Below the pieces are notes generated by a model. The model was not told the origin of the DNA. It made no database searches and worked only from the letters and a program-made list of their open reading frames with translations. The position numbers were made by a program, and so were the translations under genes. A stretch of 64,000 bases of DNA, taken from NCBI RefSeq assembly GCF_032854445.1, contig NC_088295.1, positions 16,787,385 to 16,851,384 of the forward strand, given 5' to 3'. Each line of letters starts with the position of its first letter. Within the stretch, counting starts at the first letter, position 1. Positions 49,441 through 60,909 of the stretch are shown here, in pieces. Source of the DNA: Liolophura sinensis. Its lineage: Eukaryota > Mollusca > Polyplacophora > Chitonida > Chitonidae.

Positions 49441-49645
49441 TTTATTTGTTTATCTGATTGGTGTTTTACGCCGTATTCAATAATATTTAACTTATACGAC
49501 AGCATTATGGTGGGAGGAAACCGGACAAAGCCCGGGGTAAACCCACGACCCCACGTATGGCCGGAGAGGAAGCCAGCATGAGCTGGACTTAATCTCACAG
49601 CGACCCCGCATTGATGGGAGGCTTCTGGGTCATTGCGCTGCGCTA
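49441..49645 (-). mobile_element. SINE family 1, head-truncated with an internal deletion
   Basis: Tail TTTATTTGTTTATCTGATTG at the left; the head stops at GCGCTGCGCTA. Target duplication CGTGTAGTAATA at 49429-49440 and 49646-49657. It lies directly beside the variant family 2 element. Confidence 0.92.
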
Positions 49646-49657
49646 CGTGTAGTAATA

Positions 49658-50231
49658 AGGTTATCCTTACTGTGGGAGCCCTTCGTGTAGCTCATATGAT
49701 GCTATTTTGTCATCTTCTGCTCTACAGGGCACCTGTGTAACAAACATAAAAATGCCAAAAAATTCCTGCAATATGGAACTTTGGTCTTTGTCATCTGTTA
49801 TATTGTGCATATTTTTCCTCACTACGAATTAGTTGGAAATGCTTTGCATGTGTTGTGGAGGTCTCAATTACAGTCAACGCATGTATGGAGGAAGGTTCCC
49901 TAATAAAATTATGAAATATATGAGAAAACTGAATTAGAGTTCCGTACAGTAATGCGCAGGAAAGTAAGGAAAGAAATATAATACATAATGAACGTTGTCA
50001 TGCACCTTGCTTTTTAAAATCCAATTTATTTCACTTTTACCATATATATAAATACACAAAATAATCATGAATAAAGGCTTTGACAAACTAAAGGTAATTT
50101 GTTTGCAGGAAATCATGCCCTTTAGGGGCTTGTTTTAAAAGATGGTGTATCTTATGCCAGACGTAAGTGTCCAAACCTCACATTATGTAGAGACACGTCA
50201 AAGACGGTTTTTAGCAGTTTTAGCAATTACA
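49658..50231. other. Spacer before minisatellite block 4
   Basis: AT-rich sequence with no recognisable gene or repeat. It occupies the place that in copy 1 holds the 5' half of the unknown gene. Confidence 0.5.
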
Positions 50232-51689
50232 TGTACTTTATACCTGCAGGAACATAAATTAGTCACCGTCCGCTTCGTGGTTGTTGTACCTCATGCCTAT
50301 AGGAACATAAATTAGTCACCGTCCTCCTCGTGGATGTTATACTATATACCTATAGGAAGGTAAAGCAACCACCGTCCTCCTCGTGGATGTTGTTCCTGAT
50401 ACCTGGAGAAAGGTAAATTAGCCACCGTCCTCCTCGTGGATTTTGTACTTTATACCTGCAGGAAGGTAAATTAGCCACCGTCCTCCTCGTGGATGTTGTA
50501 CTTTATACATATAGGGATGTAAATTAGCCACCGTCCTCCTTGTGGATCTTGTACTTTATACCTATAGGCAGGTAAATTAGCCACTGTCCTCCTCGTAGAT
50601 GATGTTCCTGATACCTGTAGGAAGGTAAATTAGCCACTGTCCTCCTCGTGGATGTTTTACCTTATACCTGGAGGAAGGTAAATTAGCCACAGTCCTCCTC
50701 GTGGATGTTGTACCTTTTACCTGGAGGAGGGTAAAGTAGTCACCATCCTCCTCATGGATGTTGTATTTTATACCTGGAGGAAGGTAAATTAGCCACCGTC
50801 CTCCTCATGGATGTTGTACCTGACACCTCCAGGAAGGTAAACTAGCCACCGTCCTCCTCTTGGATGTTGAACTTTACACCTGCAGGAAGTTAATTTAGCC
50901 ACCGTCCGCCTCGTGGATGTTGTACTTTATAGCTATAGGAAGGAAAATTAACCACCGTTCTCCTCGTGGATGTTGTACTTTATACCTGCAGGAAGGTAAA
51001 TAAGCCACCGTCCCGATACCTGTAGGAACATAAATTAGTCACCGTCCTCCTCGTGGATGTTGTGCCTTATACCTATAGGAACATAAATTAGCCACCGTCC
51101 TCCTCGTGGATGTTGTACTTTTTACATATAGGCAGGTAAATTAGTCACCGACCTCCTCGTAGATGTTGTACTTTGTAGCTATAGGAAGGTAAATTAGGCA
51201 CCGTCCTCCTCATGGATGTTGTGCCTTTTACCGGCAGGACGTTAAATTAGCCACCGTCCTCCTTGTAGATGTTGTACTTTATACCTATAGGCAGGTGAAT
51301 TAGCCACCGTCCTCCTCGTGGATGTTGTACCTTTTACCTGGGGGAGGGTAAAGTAGCCACCGTCCTCCTCATGGATTTTGTACTTAATACCTATAGGAAC
51401 ATAAATTAGTCACCGTCCTCCTCATGGATGTTGTATTTTATACCTATAGGCAGGTAAATTAGCCACTGTCCTCCTCGTGGATGTTGTACCTTTTAACTGG
51501 GGGAGGGTAAAGTAGCCACCGTCCTCCTCATGGATTTTGTACTTAATACCTATAGGAACATAAATAAGTCACCGTCCTCCTCATGGATGTTGTATTTTAT
51601 ACCTATAGGCAGGTAAATTAGCCACTGTCCTCCTCGTGGATGTTGTACCTTTTACCTGGGGGAGGGTAAAGTAGCCACCGTCTTCCTCA
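50232..51689 (-). repeat. 57-bp minisatellite, block 4 (minus orientation, about 25 units)
   Basis: Same unit as the other blocks. A multi-unit block recurs near 51,300-51,660, marked by TTTACCTGGGGGAGGGTAA, TGGATTTTGTACTTAATACC and CATAAAT(T/A)AGTCACC. It passes into the right outer inverted repeat. Confidence 0.95.
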
Positions 51690-52150
51690 GGAAAACCACC
51701 GTCCTGCCACCGATACCAAGTACCTGTATATTGTATAGTCCTATAGGCCTATGAAACCCATGTCGGGAAAACGGATCTGGAGAGGCCTTGGGCTGTTGTA
51801 TCCTTATGATATAGAATACCTCGTCTTATTCATCATCTGTCGTCGATAGTTCTATAATTTATACCGATAATTGATAACATACCTTGTCTTACTCATCATC
51901 TGTTGTCGATAGTTGGATAATTTGGAGAAGCACTGTAGTAAATAAAATTTAAGTTATTGGTGTGAGATATACAGTGATATAATCCGTATGTCTTTTTACT
52001 GAACACAAATGTGTAACTCTACCCCACTACTTTGCATTTCGCGCCATATGTGCGGTCATGCGCACTACAACGTCCTCCTGATGGATGTCCGTTCTCCTGG
52101 TGGATGTACTTCCGTTCCCCTCGTGGATGTAGGCTGACGAGTACTGTTGG
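51690..52150 (-). repeat. Right outer inverted repeat
   Basis: Reverse complement of 27452-27920. It ends GAGTACTGTTGG, 66 bases upstream of the preferred start codon of the folate-receptor-like gene. Confidence 0.88.
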
Positions 52151-52216
52151 CAAGTCTTATTGATCGTCTGCAAACAAGCGAATGTCACTTTTCCAAAGCT
52201 GTCAAACGTTTGCAAA

Positions 52217-52789
52217 ATGACGAAATATTTCGCCGCGTTTCTTTTAGTTTATGTTGTGGTTCTGTTGGACTTGTGTCATGGAGACAAGGTCGTCGAAGTG
52301 CTGCAGTTTTGTCCGTTTTTCGATAATCGCGCCCCTCAACCGCAGCCGAATTTGAAGAACTGTACAAAATACAGAGAAAATTCATGTTGCCGTCAAGAGG
52401 AAATCGACGCAACATTCGGCAAAGTGAAACCTTTACCAGGGTCTTCCAGAGAGTGTCAGAAATATATCAATCATCTTATGTGTTACATATGCTCCCCAAA
52501 CCAGGCCCTGGTGTACAGTCGAGAAAGATTGACGGTGTGTGAGGAGTTTTGTGATGGATGGTTTGTCGCTTGCTCGAAGTCTATTTTGAAAGGCTCACTT
52601 ATAAGTGAGCTTTATCCGAACGGGAAGGAATTTTGTTTGAGTAGGAGTTTTCTGGTCGACAAGCAGAGCGACGGAAAGTGTTTCACATACGACAAAGCCT
52701 GGGACACTAGCCATGCCAGCAAAACGCATGTTTTACCAAACGTATTCATCACATTGGCGTCTTGTGTTGCCATTTGGAATTTCGTTTGA
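52217..52789 (+). CDS. Folate-receptor-like (FOLR/riboflavin-binding family) secreted or GPI-linked protein
   Basis: Single open exon of 190 codons. The start at 52217 (MTKYFAAFLLVYVVVLLDLC) gives a clean signal peptide ending near CHG; an in-frame ATG at 52160 would add 19 hydrophilic residues and is less likely. The mature part is rich in cysteine in the family pattern: FCPFFDNRAPQPQPNLKNC, ENSCCRQEE, C-KYINHLMCYICSPNQ, VCEEFCDGWFVAC, then FCLSRSF. CYxCSPN matches the folate-receptor family motif. The last ~19 residues are hydrophobic (VFITLASCVAIWNFV), fitting a GPI-attachment signal or short anchor. The folate-binding residues cannot be judged, so the ligand is uncertain. It reads away from TMEM220 with the 24.7-kb structure between them. 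Confidence 0.85.
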   Translation: MTKYFAAFLLVYVVVLLDLCHGDKVVEVLQFCPFFDNRAPQPQPNLKNCTKYRENSCCRQEEIDATFGKVKPLPGSSRECQKYINHLMCYICSPNQALVYSRERLTVCEEFCDGWFVACSKSILKGSLISELYPNGKEFCLSRSFLVDKQSDGKCFTYDKAWDTSHASKTHVLPNVFITLASCVAIWNFV

Positions 52790-53698
52790 CTGCAGGAATA
52801 ATTCATGTTGTTGTTGATTTTGTCACAGGAATGCAAACTGAACTTCCAATATGTCAAGAGACTAGTAGTCCTACCTATTAGTACAATCAACGAACTTGAG
52901 CAAATAATTCATCAGCAAAACAGCACTATCAGTTATATCACATACTGTTATTTTGATCCAAGATTTAGCAGCATATGTGATACTTTGTATTAAATGATAA
53001 ATCTATAATCTAATTATTGCTATAAAGCAATTTTGTTGGGGTTTGAGCCAACAAGTCAAACAACCGTAGACTACAGTTAGCTGCATTACAATGAAGTGAA
53101 TGATTTACAATCATGTTGGGGTGCTGGTTACTGAAGAATTTTCAGGGATGTAGTATACAGCGGTTAGACGCCCTGGGCAGCCAATCATTGTGTTTATTTG
53201 GTACTTATCCACCCACAATGATACAGGCGGTGGAGTTTGTGTTTTGATGAAAACCCTCTATATTCCATTTTAAATTCATGTTGCATGTCTTCAGTCTCAA
53301 GACTCAAACCATCAGCCTTTGGGACTACACTTCTGACATTTACAGACAACCACATGTACATGTGTGTAGAACTCGTTTAGCCAGTATGTTTTGGCAAAGC
53401 AAATAATTAAGCAATTGCAACTAAACCTATCCATTCGCATCTAATTTTGTTTTTTGTTTTTTGTTTTTTTTTTTATCAAGGTCATTAGAACATACATGTA
53501 GAGTTTTATGATTATATAATAGTTTACGTGTATATTAATTACAAATATTGTATTATTGTTTCCAGCGCATGCTATTACTGCAGGTTATAGATATTGGCGC
53601 TTAGGTTGGGATACTGGTAAAAAGAACTTTGATATATACTTTTTTTTAATTCCATGCATTCCTAAAAAATCACAGTTCCTTTCACATTGCCATTTTTA
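52790..53698 (+). other. Probable 3' UTR of the folate-receptor-like gene
   Basis: AT-rich sequence after the stop. No second exon is needed. No recognisable coding sequence. Confidence 0.5.
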
Positions 53699-53965
53699 GG
53701 GGGCCTCCGTGGCTCAGTTGGTTAACGTGCTAGCGCAGCATAATGACCCACAAGCCTCTCACCAATGCGGTCGCTGTGAGTTCAAGTTCAGCTCATGCTG
53801 GCTACCTCTCCGGCCCTACGTGGGAAGGTTTGTCAGCAACCTGTGGATGGCCATGGGTTTCCCCTGGGCGCTGCCCAGTTTCCACCCACCACAATGCTAG
53901 CCGCCGTCATATAAGTGAAATATTCTTGAGTACGGCGTGAAACACCCATCAAATAAATAAATAAA
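53699..53965 (+). mobile_element. SINE family 1, full length
   Basis: Head GGGGCCTCCGTGGCTCAGTT, tail CATCAAATAAATAAATAAA. Target duplication CATTGCCATTTTTA at 53685-53698 and CATTGCCATTTTA at 53966-53978, one T shorter. Confidence 0.94.
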
Positions 53966-53978
53966 CATTGCCATTTTA

Positions 53979-56716
53979 CACAATGGGGTTGAATGATTTG
54001 ATCATTTACTGTCCATTTCGTTACATTGGAATATTTGCAAGTAGGTAGTATAATATCATCATAGATACTTAGTACAAAAAGATATTGTTATTAAACCACA
54101 CAACAGATTTCATGTTACTCTCTGTTTGACACAGAACCTCTCAATGATTCAGTTGATAGAATGCTTTAATGGTTCCATTGGAGAAATTTGGAGCTGGGAA
54201 GTTTTAGATATATGGTACCAGCATACCAAAGTTTTGTATTAGTAGATTTATTATGCTGCACGTAATCATGCATGTGCATGAATTAATTAACTTAATATGT
54301 GCATCATTTACAAAACTTGTGTTTTCTATATAATGTACATATATCATATTGTTGTGAATCATTCAGTCTCTCTTGGCTGTTCCGTATAATAATACACTTT
54401 CTACATGTTCATGTCAACTACTTACAAGTAACATGTGATGATGCACTGCACATGTAGTAGTGTACTCCATTAAATGTTAGGCATAAAACAATTTTTTTAT
54501 TGACCTGCTTTTTGGACTTACTCAGATATAAGGCAACCAGACATACTTGTAACATTTGATGACAGATGACTGAGTCATAAATGTTGCGTGTGAGTAGAAA
54601 TGTAGTGCATGTATCTTTCCATTAGCTCCTCAGACTTCATTGTATTTTCTATACAAAATTAACAAGTGGACTTTAGACATGATTTCTGTTTGTGTTTAAT
54701 TAAAGTGTATACATTGTATATACATTCTGATAGTGATTCGGCCACAAGTTCAGCAGAGTTGTATCCTGTTTTCTGTTTTCAGTTGCAGATTGAAGACTTC
54801 TGTTTTTTAGACGATCTAATTTAGACAATGATCTGGGGTTTAGTGTAAATCAAAATGATATTGTTTTAGATACTATCAGATAATATTCCATGTGTTAAGA
54901 ACACATTGCATCTTTTATAATGAGTGATATTAAGCAGGTTTAACAGTTTAAAGACAATGACATTTGTATCTTTCACCATTGTATTTTTTTTTTTTAAATT
55001 ATATACAATGTGTCTTTGCAATGACATTGACATGAACTGTATGCTTGATAAGTAGTTTGATCATTGAAATGATCATGACCTCGGGCTGTGTTGACATTCA
55101 AAATGTTATTTCAATGTACATATATTGTGACCAACACTTTGATCAATAACGAATTTATGATAAATTTCAAATTTTTTAACCTGAAGAGCATTAATGGAAT
55201 TTGCCATAACTATGGCAGTTGTACAGTTTTTCTTGTCCAAGTACATTAGAAATCTTCAAATGAATGGAACCAAAATATTATAAAGTGTGTAAGTTGTTTC
55301 TAATTGTTAAACATCATTTAATATGATTTTTCTATAATTGTTCAACATTATTCATAAGTTTTCTGTTATATATTATATAGGTTTTACACAAAAGTATTAT
55401 GTTTATAATATTTGTCAATTGTTACTAGTTTTATTGTATATATATATATTTGAGTCCTTTATCTGGTCTTTATTTATGTGGGCACTACTCTTCATATTAT
55501 ATTTATGACTATCGTTTTAAAGGCCAGGTGCATTTAAATTGATTACATCAGATGTTTATTGAAGATAGATGTATTACAGGTATATTAAATGTTTTTTTTT
55601 CCTTGTTTTTTTTTTCCATTTAAGATGTTTTTACATGACCTTTGGTAATAGTTTGTCACCTAAATTTACATTTTTGTGCAGAAATTCCGATGAATAGTAC
55701 TACTGAACTTCCTTGAATAAAAAACTTGCTTTTAGACATAAGTTCACTTCTTTCCATCTGTTCGCTGTGTGGCCAAGTGAGAAGCATGCAAATGACTGCC
55801 ATATATACTTGTGAGTATTTACATGACTGTTTGCTGAATGTCAATAAGGCTATAACAAAATCAAGTTATACCTATGGCAGTGTATGTGGATCTTTAAAAT
55901 TATTACTGATAAAATTGACCAAATTCATATTCTTAGTGACTGTTTACATATTCCTTATAATTTAGGCCTACACATTGACACAGTTACTAGTCTATACCAG
56001 GATATCTAGCACACCGGAAGATTAATTAAAGGAGTGAAAACTGAAAAATAAGGATACATGTGGTATGTAACTGCTGTCTCCACTACAGTATTACGTTGAT
56101 TGTGAGATCGCTATGAGCAGAACGTACAACAAAAGTATTTGTTTATTACTTTTTAAATTCATGACATAAGTGTGATAAGAACGTTCGTAAGACATTTGTT
56201 TTCAAGCCGAAGACCTATCTTTTGTGACTAGTGTAAGTTGACGCATTGTTTTGGGTGACTCTTACCTGAGTTAGTGCAAACCTAAAACTGCATGGTATGC
56301 TCAGGTTCTTTGTACTGCATCCCCTCCAAGCATATGCTGTGATATACCAGCTAGATAGGATAACGACTAAATACCAAGACGGAAAGCATAAAATGGAATA
56401 AAGGAGGTATATAGCTTATGCCAGTTATAACTTTATAGTTATACCTCAGTAAGCATGAAGCTGGTGTAAGCAGTACTGTGGTGTAGGGTTTATACCTGGA
56501 AGAGGCGCTGGTACGAACAACGATCTGTATTTTAAATATGCCGGGTTTGTTCCTGTGAAATATGGCCCAAAGGTTCGTCCTAATCTAACTCATAGAAAAA
56601 GTACATATGTTATGGCAATATGACCAAGCAATATGTTATGGCAATATGACCAAGCCTAATGTGTGTGCAGTCTCTGAGATAGATCTACTTCACGAGCATC
56701 ACGTAAGCCTACGGCT
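53979..56716. other. AT-rich intergenic stretch
   Basis: No supportable gene. An AATAAA at about 55,716 could end a long 3' UTR of the folate-receptor-like gene. Short perfect repeat near 56,605-56,650 (TATGTTATGGCAATATGACC twice). Confidence 0.5.
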
Positions 56717-56727
56717 ACTTCACGAGA

Positions 56728-57046
56728 GAGTGCTTGGGGTTTAACGTCGTACTCAACAATTTTTCAGTCATATGACGACGAAGGAATCCTTAGGGTGCAT
56801 GTGCGTGTAATGTGCCTCCTTGTTGCAGAACGGATTTCCACCGCTCTTTTATTTAGTGCTGCTTCACTGAGACGACTTACCGAAGGCAAGTAACCCGCCC
56901 CGCCCGAGCCATTATACTTATACGGGTCAACCAGTCGTTGCACTATCCCCTTCATGCTGAACGCCAAGCGAGGAAGTTACAACTTCCTCTTTTAAAGTCT
57001 TAGGTGTGACTCGATCAAGGATTGATCCTGGATCTACCGGCCCCGA
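56728..57046 (-). mobile_element. SINE family 2, head-truncated
   Basis: GTGCTTGGGGTTTAACGTCG tail at the left, body with CTGCTTCACTGAGACGACTT; the tRNA head is cut at CCGGCCCCG. Target duplication ACTTCACGAGA at 56717-56727 and 57047-57057. Confidence 0.9.
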
Positions 57047-57464
57047 ACTTCACGAGAAGTTAGCTTTCAAACAATGGTGGTTTTCAGACACCTTCCATAG
57101 GTTAAATATCTGGAACTTTTTTTCGCAGTATTTATCATGAACACGAGGGCATTGAAGTTTAAGCCAGTCAAGAGTGTGTGCAGATAATCAGAGTAAATCA
57201 CCAAGTTTTACTATCATCAAGCTATACTTAATATTTCCTAGCTTTTCTCATAAACCGCGTCTACCCTATAATTTTGACGAGAAAAGTTACGAGAAATGCG
57301 TCCCAAAATTATTATAATTGAAGTTGAAGCAGGAGCACATGGATTTGAGCCTGCACTTGATTTAATTCGTTGAATTGTCAATTGGTGCAAGACGAACGCC
57401 TTAAATCGATCGCCGGTGAAGGAAGGTCACTATACATCTGTATGTATATGTAGACCCTTGTATG

Positions 57465-57770
57465 CATGGGGGTTGACGTCGTACTTAACAATTTAACGTC
57501 ATTATGACGACTCATTAGGTATGTGTACACATACTGTCTTCTTCTAGCAGGGCGAGACCTTACCGCTAAAGTGCCGCAAACCATGCACAGAAATATATCA
57601 TGCCAAAGACACCAGACATGACACCCACCCATAGTCACATTATACAGAAACAGGGCCAACCAGACATGTTCCTTTGCTATAACCTCTCCGTGCTGGTCGC
57701 CAAGAGAGAAAGCAATACAAGTTCCATTTTAAAAGTCTTTGGTATGACCAGGTGGGGTTTGAACCCAGGT
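57465..57770 (-). mobile_element. Variant SINE family 2 element
   Basis: GTTGACGTCGTACTTAACAA tail, GACGACTCATTAGG and GCTGGTCGCCAAGAGAGAAA resemble the element at 49132-49428 in inverted orientation. The right end GGGTTTGAACCCAGGTCTCC is B-box-like. Confidence 0.65.
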
Positions 57771-58601
57771 CTCCCGAATTTGTTGTGTAAAACCACGCAT
57801 CTTGCTATTCTTTGTAGGCCTACTCCATTTTTTTCTTGTTACCTTGGCAATTATAAGTACAGGCGACTTATGAATTATTAGTTGACTGTTTCCATATAAA
57901 ACGCCAGCTACCCTATATCATATCATGCACGTTTGCATACATGTATTTAGTATGAATGAGAGCATACATAGTCATAAACGTCAAATTTCACCGTGGGAAA
58001 TAAGTTATATGTATAGATATCCAGTTCTATGCAAATTGTTATAAACTTGTGAATCACACGCCGTTAGAGTTGCAAACAGATACTAGTGATATGTACGGAC
58101 GATTGGTTTCTTGGTTTTTTGTATAGGCCATTTATTCTGGCTCAGTATACAGGCCAGGTGTCTGTATTTGACATATCTTCTTCTACATCAACAATCAACC
58201 CTCTCAAAGAGAACTTCCGATCACGGTGGGACAACTCAGTCACAGTGAATTGACTGGTATTTAAATCTGTACAGGAATCAGTATGCGGCTCTTAACTATG
58301 TAAAAGTATGAGTCACTCTTACTTAAATTATATATAGTATTGTCGATATATGTATTTCCATATATCGATAAAGCGTGCGCAAAACCCATATAAAAGGTGC
58401 ATATAGATATACTTTGTGCACTGCAAAGCAAAGCACGGCGAGAAAAGTTTATATAACATTATGGTTTCATGCAAACCAGGTTCAGATCGGTATATCTTTA
58501 AGAAAACATATGCGCTATACGAGTGCCATGTACGTCAGTCAATAGCTGTCAGAACATATATGCTGGGCAGATAAAGCATACAACTGCTGTAAAGTGAACT
58601 T
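57771..58601. other. Intergenic, with a perfect hairpin
   Basis: No gene is recognised. TCGATATATG at 58343-58352 and CATATATCGA at 58359-58368 form a 10-bp stem with a 6-base loop. Function is unknown. Confidence 0.5.
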
Positions 58602-58612
58602 AACAGAGGAGT

Positions 58613-58976
58613 GAGTGAGTGTGTGCTTGGGGTTTAACGTCGTACTCAACAATTTTTCAGTCATATGACGACGAAGGAATCCTTAGGGTGCATGTACGTG
58701 TAATGTGCCACCTTGTTGCAGGACGGATTTCCACCGCTCTTTTATTGAGTGCTGCTTCACTGAGACGACTTACCCAAGGCAAGTAACCCGCCCCGCCCGA
58801 TCCATTATACTTATACGGGTCAACCAGTCGTTGCACTATCCCCTTCATGCTGAACGCCAAGCGAGGAAGTTACAACTTCCTCTTTTAAAGTCTTAGGTGT
58901 GACTCGATCAAGGATTGACCCTGGATCTATCAGCCCCGAAGCGGACGCTCTACCAACTGTGCTATCCGGGCCGGTA
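58613..58976 (-). mobile_element. SINE family 2, full length
   Basis: Same head and tail as the 17589-17950 copy and very close to the 56728 copy. Target duplication AACAGAGGAGT at 58602-58612 and AACTGAGGAGT at 58977-58987. Confidence 0.92.
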
Positions 58977-58987
58977 AACTGAGGAGT

Positions 58988-60909
58988 AAAAGTAGCATAC
59001 TGGGCCGACCAAGATATATAGAGGAGGTCTATACACGAGCATACACATGGCTTTTAAATTACCAGTTCAAATCACACTGCTTTTTCAGGCAACAAGTGTA
59101 CAAGTAGGCCCACTTATATAAGCTTTATCGCTCTGGAGTTTATGACCATTATACATGAAGAAGGTCCGGCGGTAACCATAATGTCTAAAGCAGCTATAAG
59201 GTGACGGGATTAATACGTTAAGGATGCTGATTCAAACCTTCGTACAGGCCATATTGTAAAAAAAAAAAAAAAAAAAACATAGTTGGAAATCTTGGTCAAA
59301 TTTCTGCACAAACGCCTTGTGATATATCAAGGACATACTCCCTATATTAATTATGATTGGTAGTGCCTGGATATTACATATAGGTATAAAGCCTTTTCGG
59401 ACACTGAAAACGGATGACTGTCTGGGGACATATATATGCTTCTTTGCTTATATAGGAACTGCTGTCCAACTTAATCTGCGGTTGTTTTGAAAATGGGTCT
59501 TTCACCAGTGACGTCCCAAAGCATTTTGCCAGTTTCCTTCTAGACAAGAAGACTACGAGTATCATCCTCATAAAAAAGAACGATTTAAACACGTCTAATT
59601 TAAAACTACTCGTGCAGAACTAATATGTATAAGCCGAAGGTACATGTAAATATGGATTGCAGGAGGTCACTTTTGTACCATGCTTTTGTATTAAGTTTTC
59701 GAGTTGGTAACCGTATATACACTACGTGTGCGTGGATCGCCAATAAATGTTTCTCCTTGCACGCGTCACAGTCATTGCTATACAACTGTATATCATCCAC
59801 TAAATGGAACAATACATCCGAGGAATATACCCCATGCAATTACCTTCAAATTTACTGAAAAATCGGTTACATTTCAACAGTTTTTCAATAGTGATATGAA
59901 ATGAAATAAATACTGAATGAACCGATGTTTTTCACAAGGGATTGTGTTTGAAGGAATTTACAGTTTTAATCCACTTTTAAAACACGCATCAGTCATAGTA
60001 AACTTCAAGTTCCAGTCAAGAATCATAGGAAGGTCTTGTTACAACAGCACTGAGAGTGGGTTCAAAGAAATACTAAATGTATACATTTTGTTTGTTAGTG
60101 TTAAAATTGCTATGGTTCCAAATAACCAGACACTACTGTTACCTAACAAGTAAATGAAACTTACAAGACATTCTATACAGAACAGTCTCGGTATACAGTA
60201 ACTTTATCTAAGGTATGCCAACAATGTAACCATATGGCCTTCATAAAAGCTAGTAATAGTATAGTTCGTATATAGTATATATATAAGCGTGACAAAAAAA
60301 ACATATGCCGAATGAAAACTACCAAATGCCCCCAAAACCTGTTTGAGAAATGAAATTATCGAATTAATGCAGTGAGCTGAAACTATGTGGCTATGTTTTA
60401 ACGGGCCTTTTTGTAGAAAGTATGTCAGTGAAAAGCTCTCACATTCCATACTCAAACAATGTCCGCATGTTAAGTGCTGGCTTGTGTATACCGGCCTTTC
60501 GCTTCTCCTTCAGGCTTAATCAGCGTAGTGTAAGGTTGTATGCTTATGTAGGACACAGCGGTTAGGGTCAGCAGATAGAGACTGATACAGGTGAGCGGGA
60601 CTGTGGTTGCGAAGGCCGGAGTGTCGACCATTATACCCTCTGGAGGAAGGCAGACTTGGCCCAGGCCGCCCTAACTCTGCGGTCAGGTAAATATCAAAAA
60701 GCACGCTTCTCTTGTCCGAGTTACAAAACCAAGACGATAGCATAGAGGTTTAAGAAGGTCCGAAGAAGAGTGTTGCGTTTCTGTCGCAATACAGTGGGAA
60801 GTCTTCTGTAACGGTAACTTTCCCCAGGCGATGTTGGAATGTTATATAAACATATAGGACACAGCTAGAACGCCAGAGTGTGTAAGATGATGAAGATTCG
60901 TTAGTTAAG
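58988..60909. other. Intergenic and 5' flank of the B-box gene
   Basis: Includes a poly-A run at about 59,258. Frames on both strands at 59,600-60,740 have no recognisable features. Promoter elements cannot be placed with confidence. Confidence 0.5.

Larger units (their letters stand above)
27452..52150. mobile_element. 24.7-kb structure with inverted ends and minisatellite subterminal arrays (putative compound DNA transposon)
   Basis: The left end, starting CCAACAGTACTCGTCAGCC at 27452, is repeated in inverted form ending at 52150. The unique parts of the two ends (27,452-27,920 and 51,690-52,150) look above 90% identical. Both continue inward into the same 57-bp minisatellite in mirror orientation. 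No clear target duplication is visible (left flank TCTGGGCAGC, right flank CAAGTCTTAT). I find no transposase domain. A segmental inverted duplication is the alternative. Confidence 0.6.

Noticed and set aside
27452-52150. Old viral insertion or Maverick-type element
   Set aside because: I saw no integrase, DNA polymerase B, capsid or protease-like sequence in the structure.
53699-53770. Functional tRNA gene
   Set aside because: A and B boxes are present, but the arms do not pair as a full cloverleaf and the sequence continues into a SINE body with a target duplication.
58657-58860. Frames MAFSMKGIVQRLVDPYKYNG at 17639, 56764 and 58657
   Set aside because: These are the body of SINE family 2 in three copies, not a gene family.
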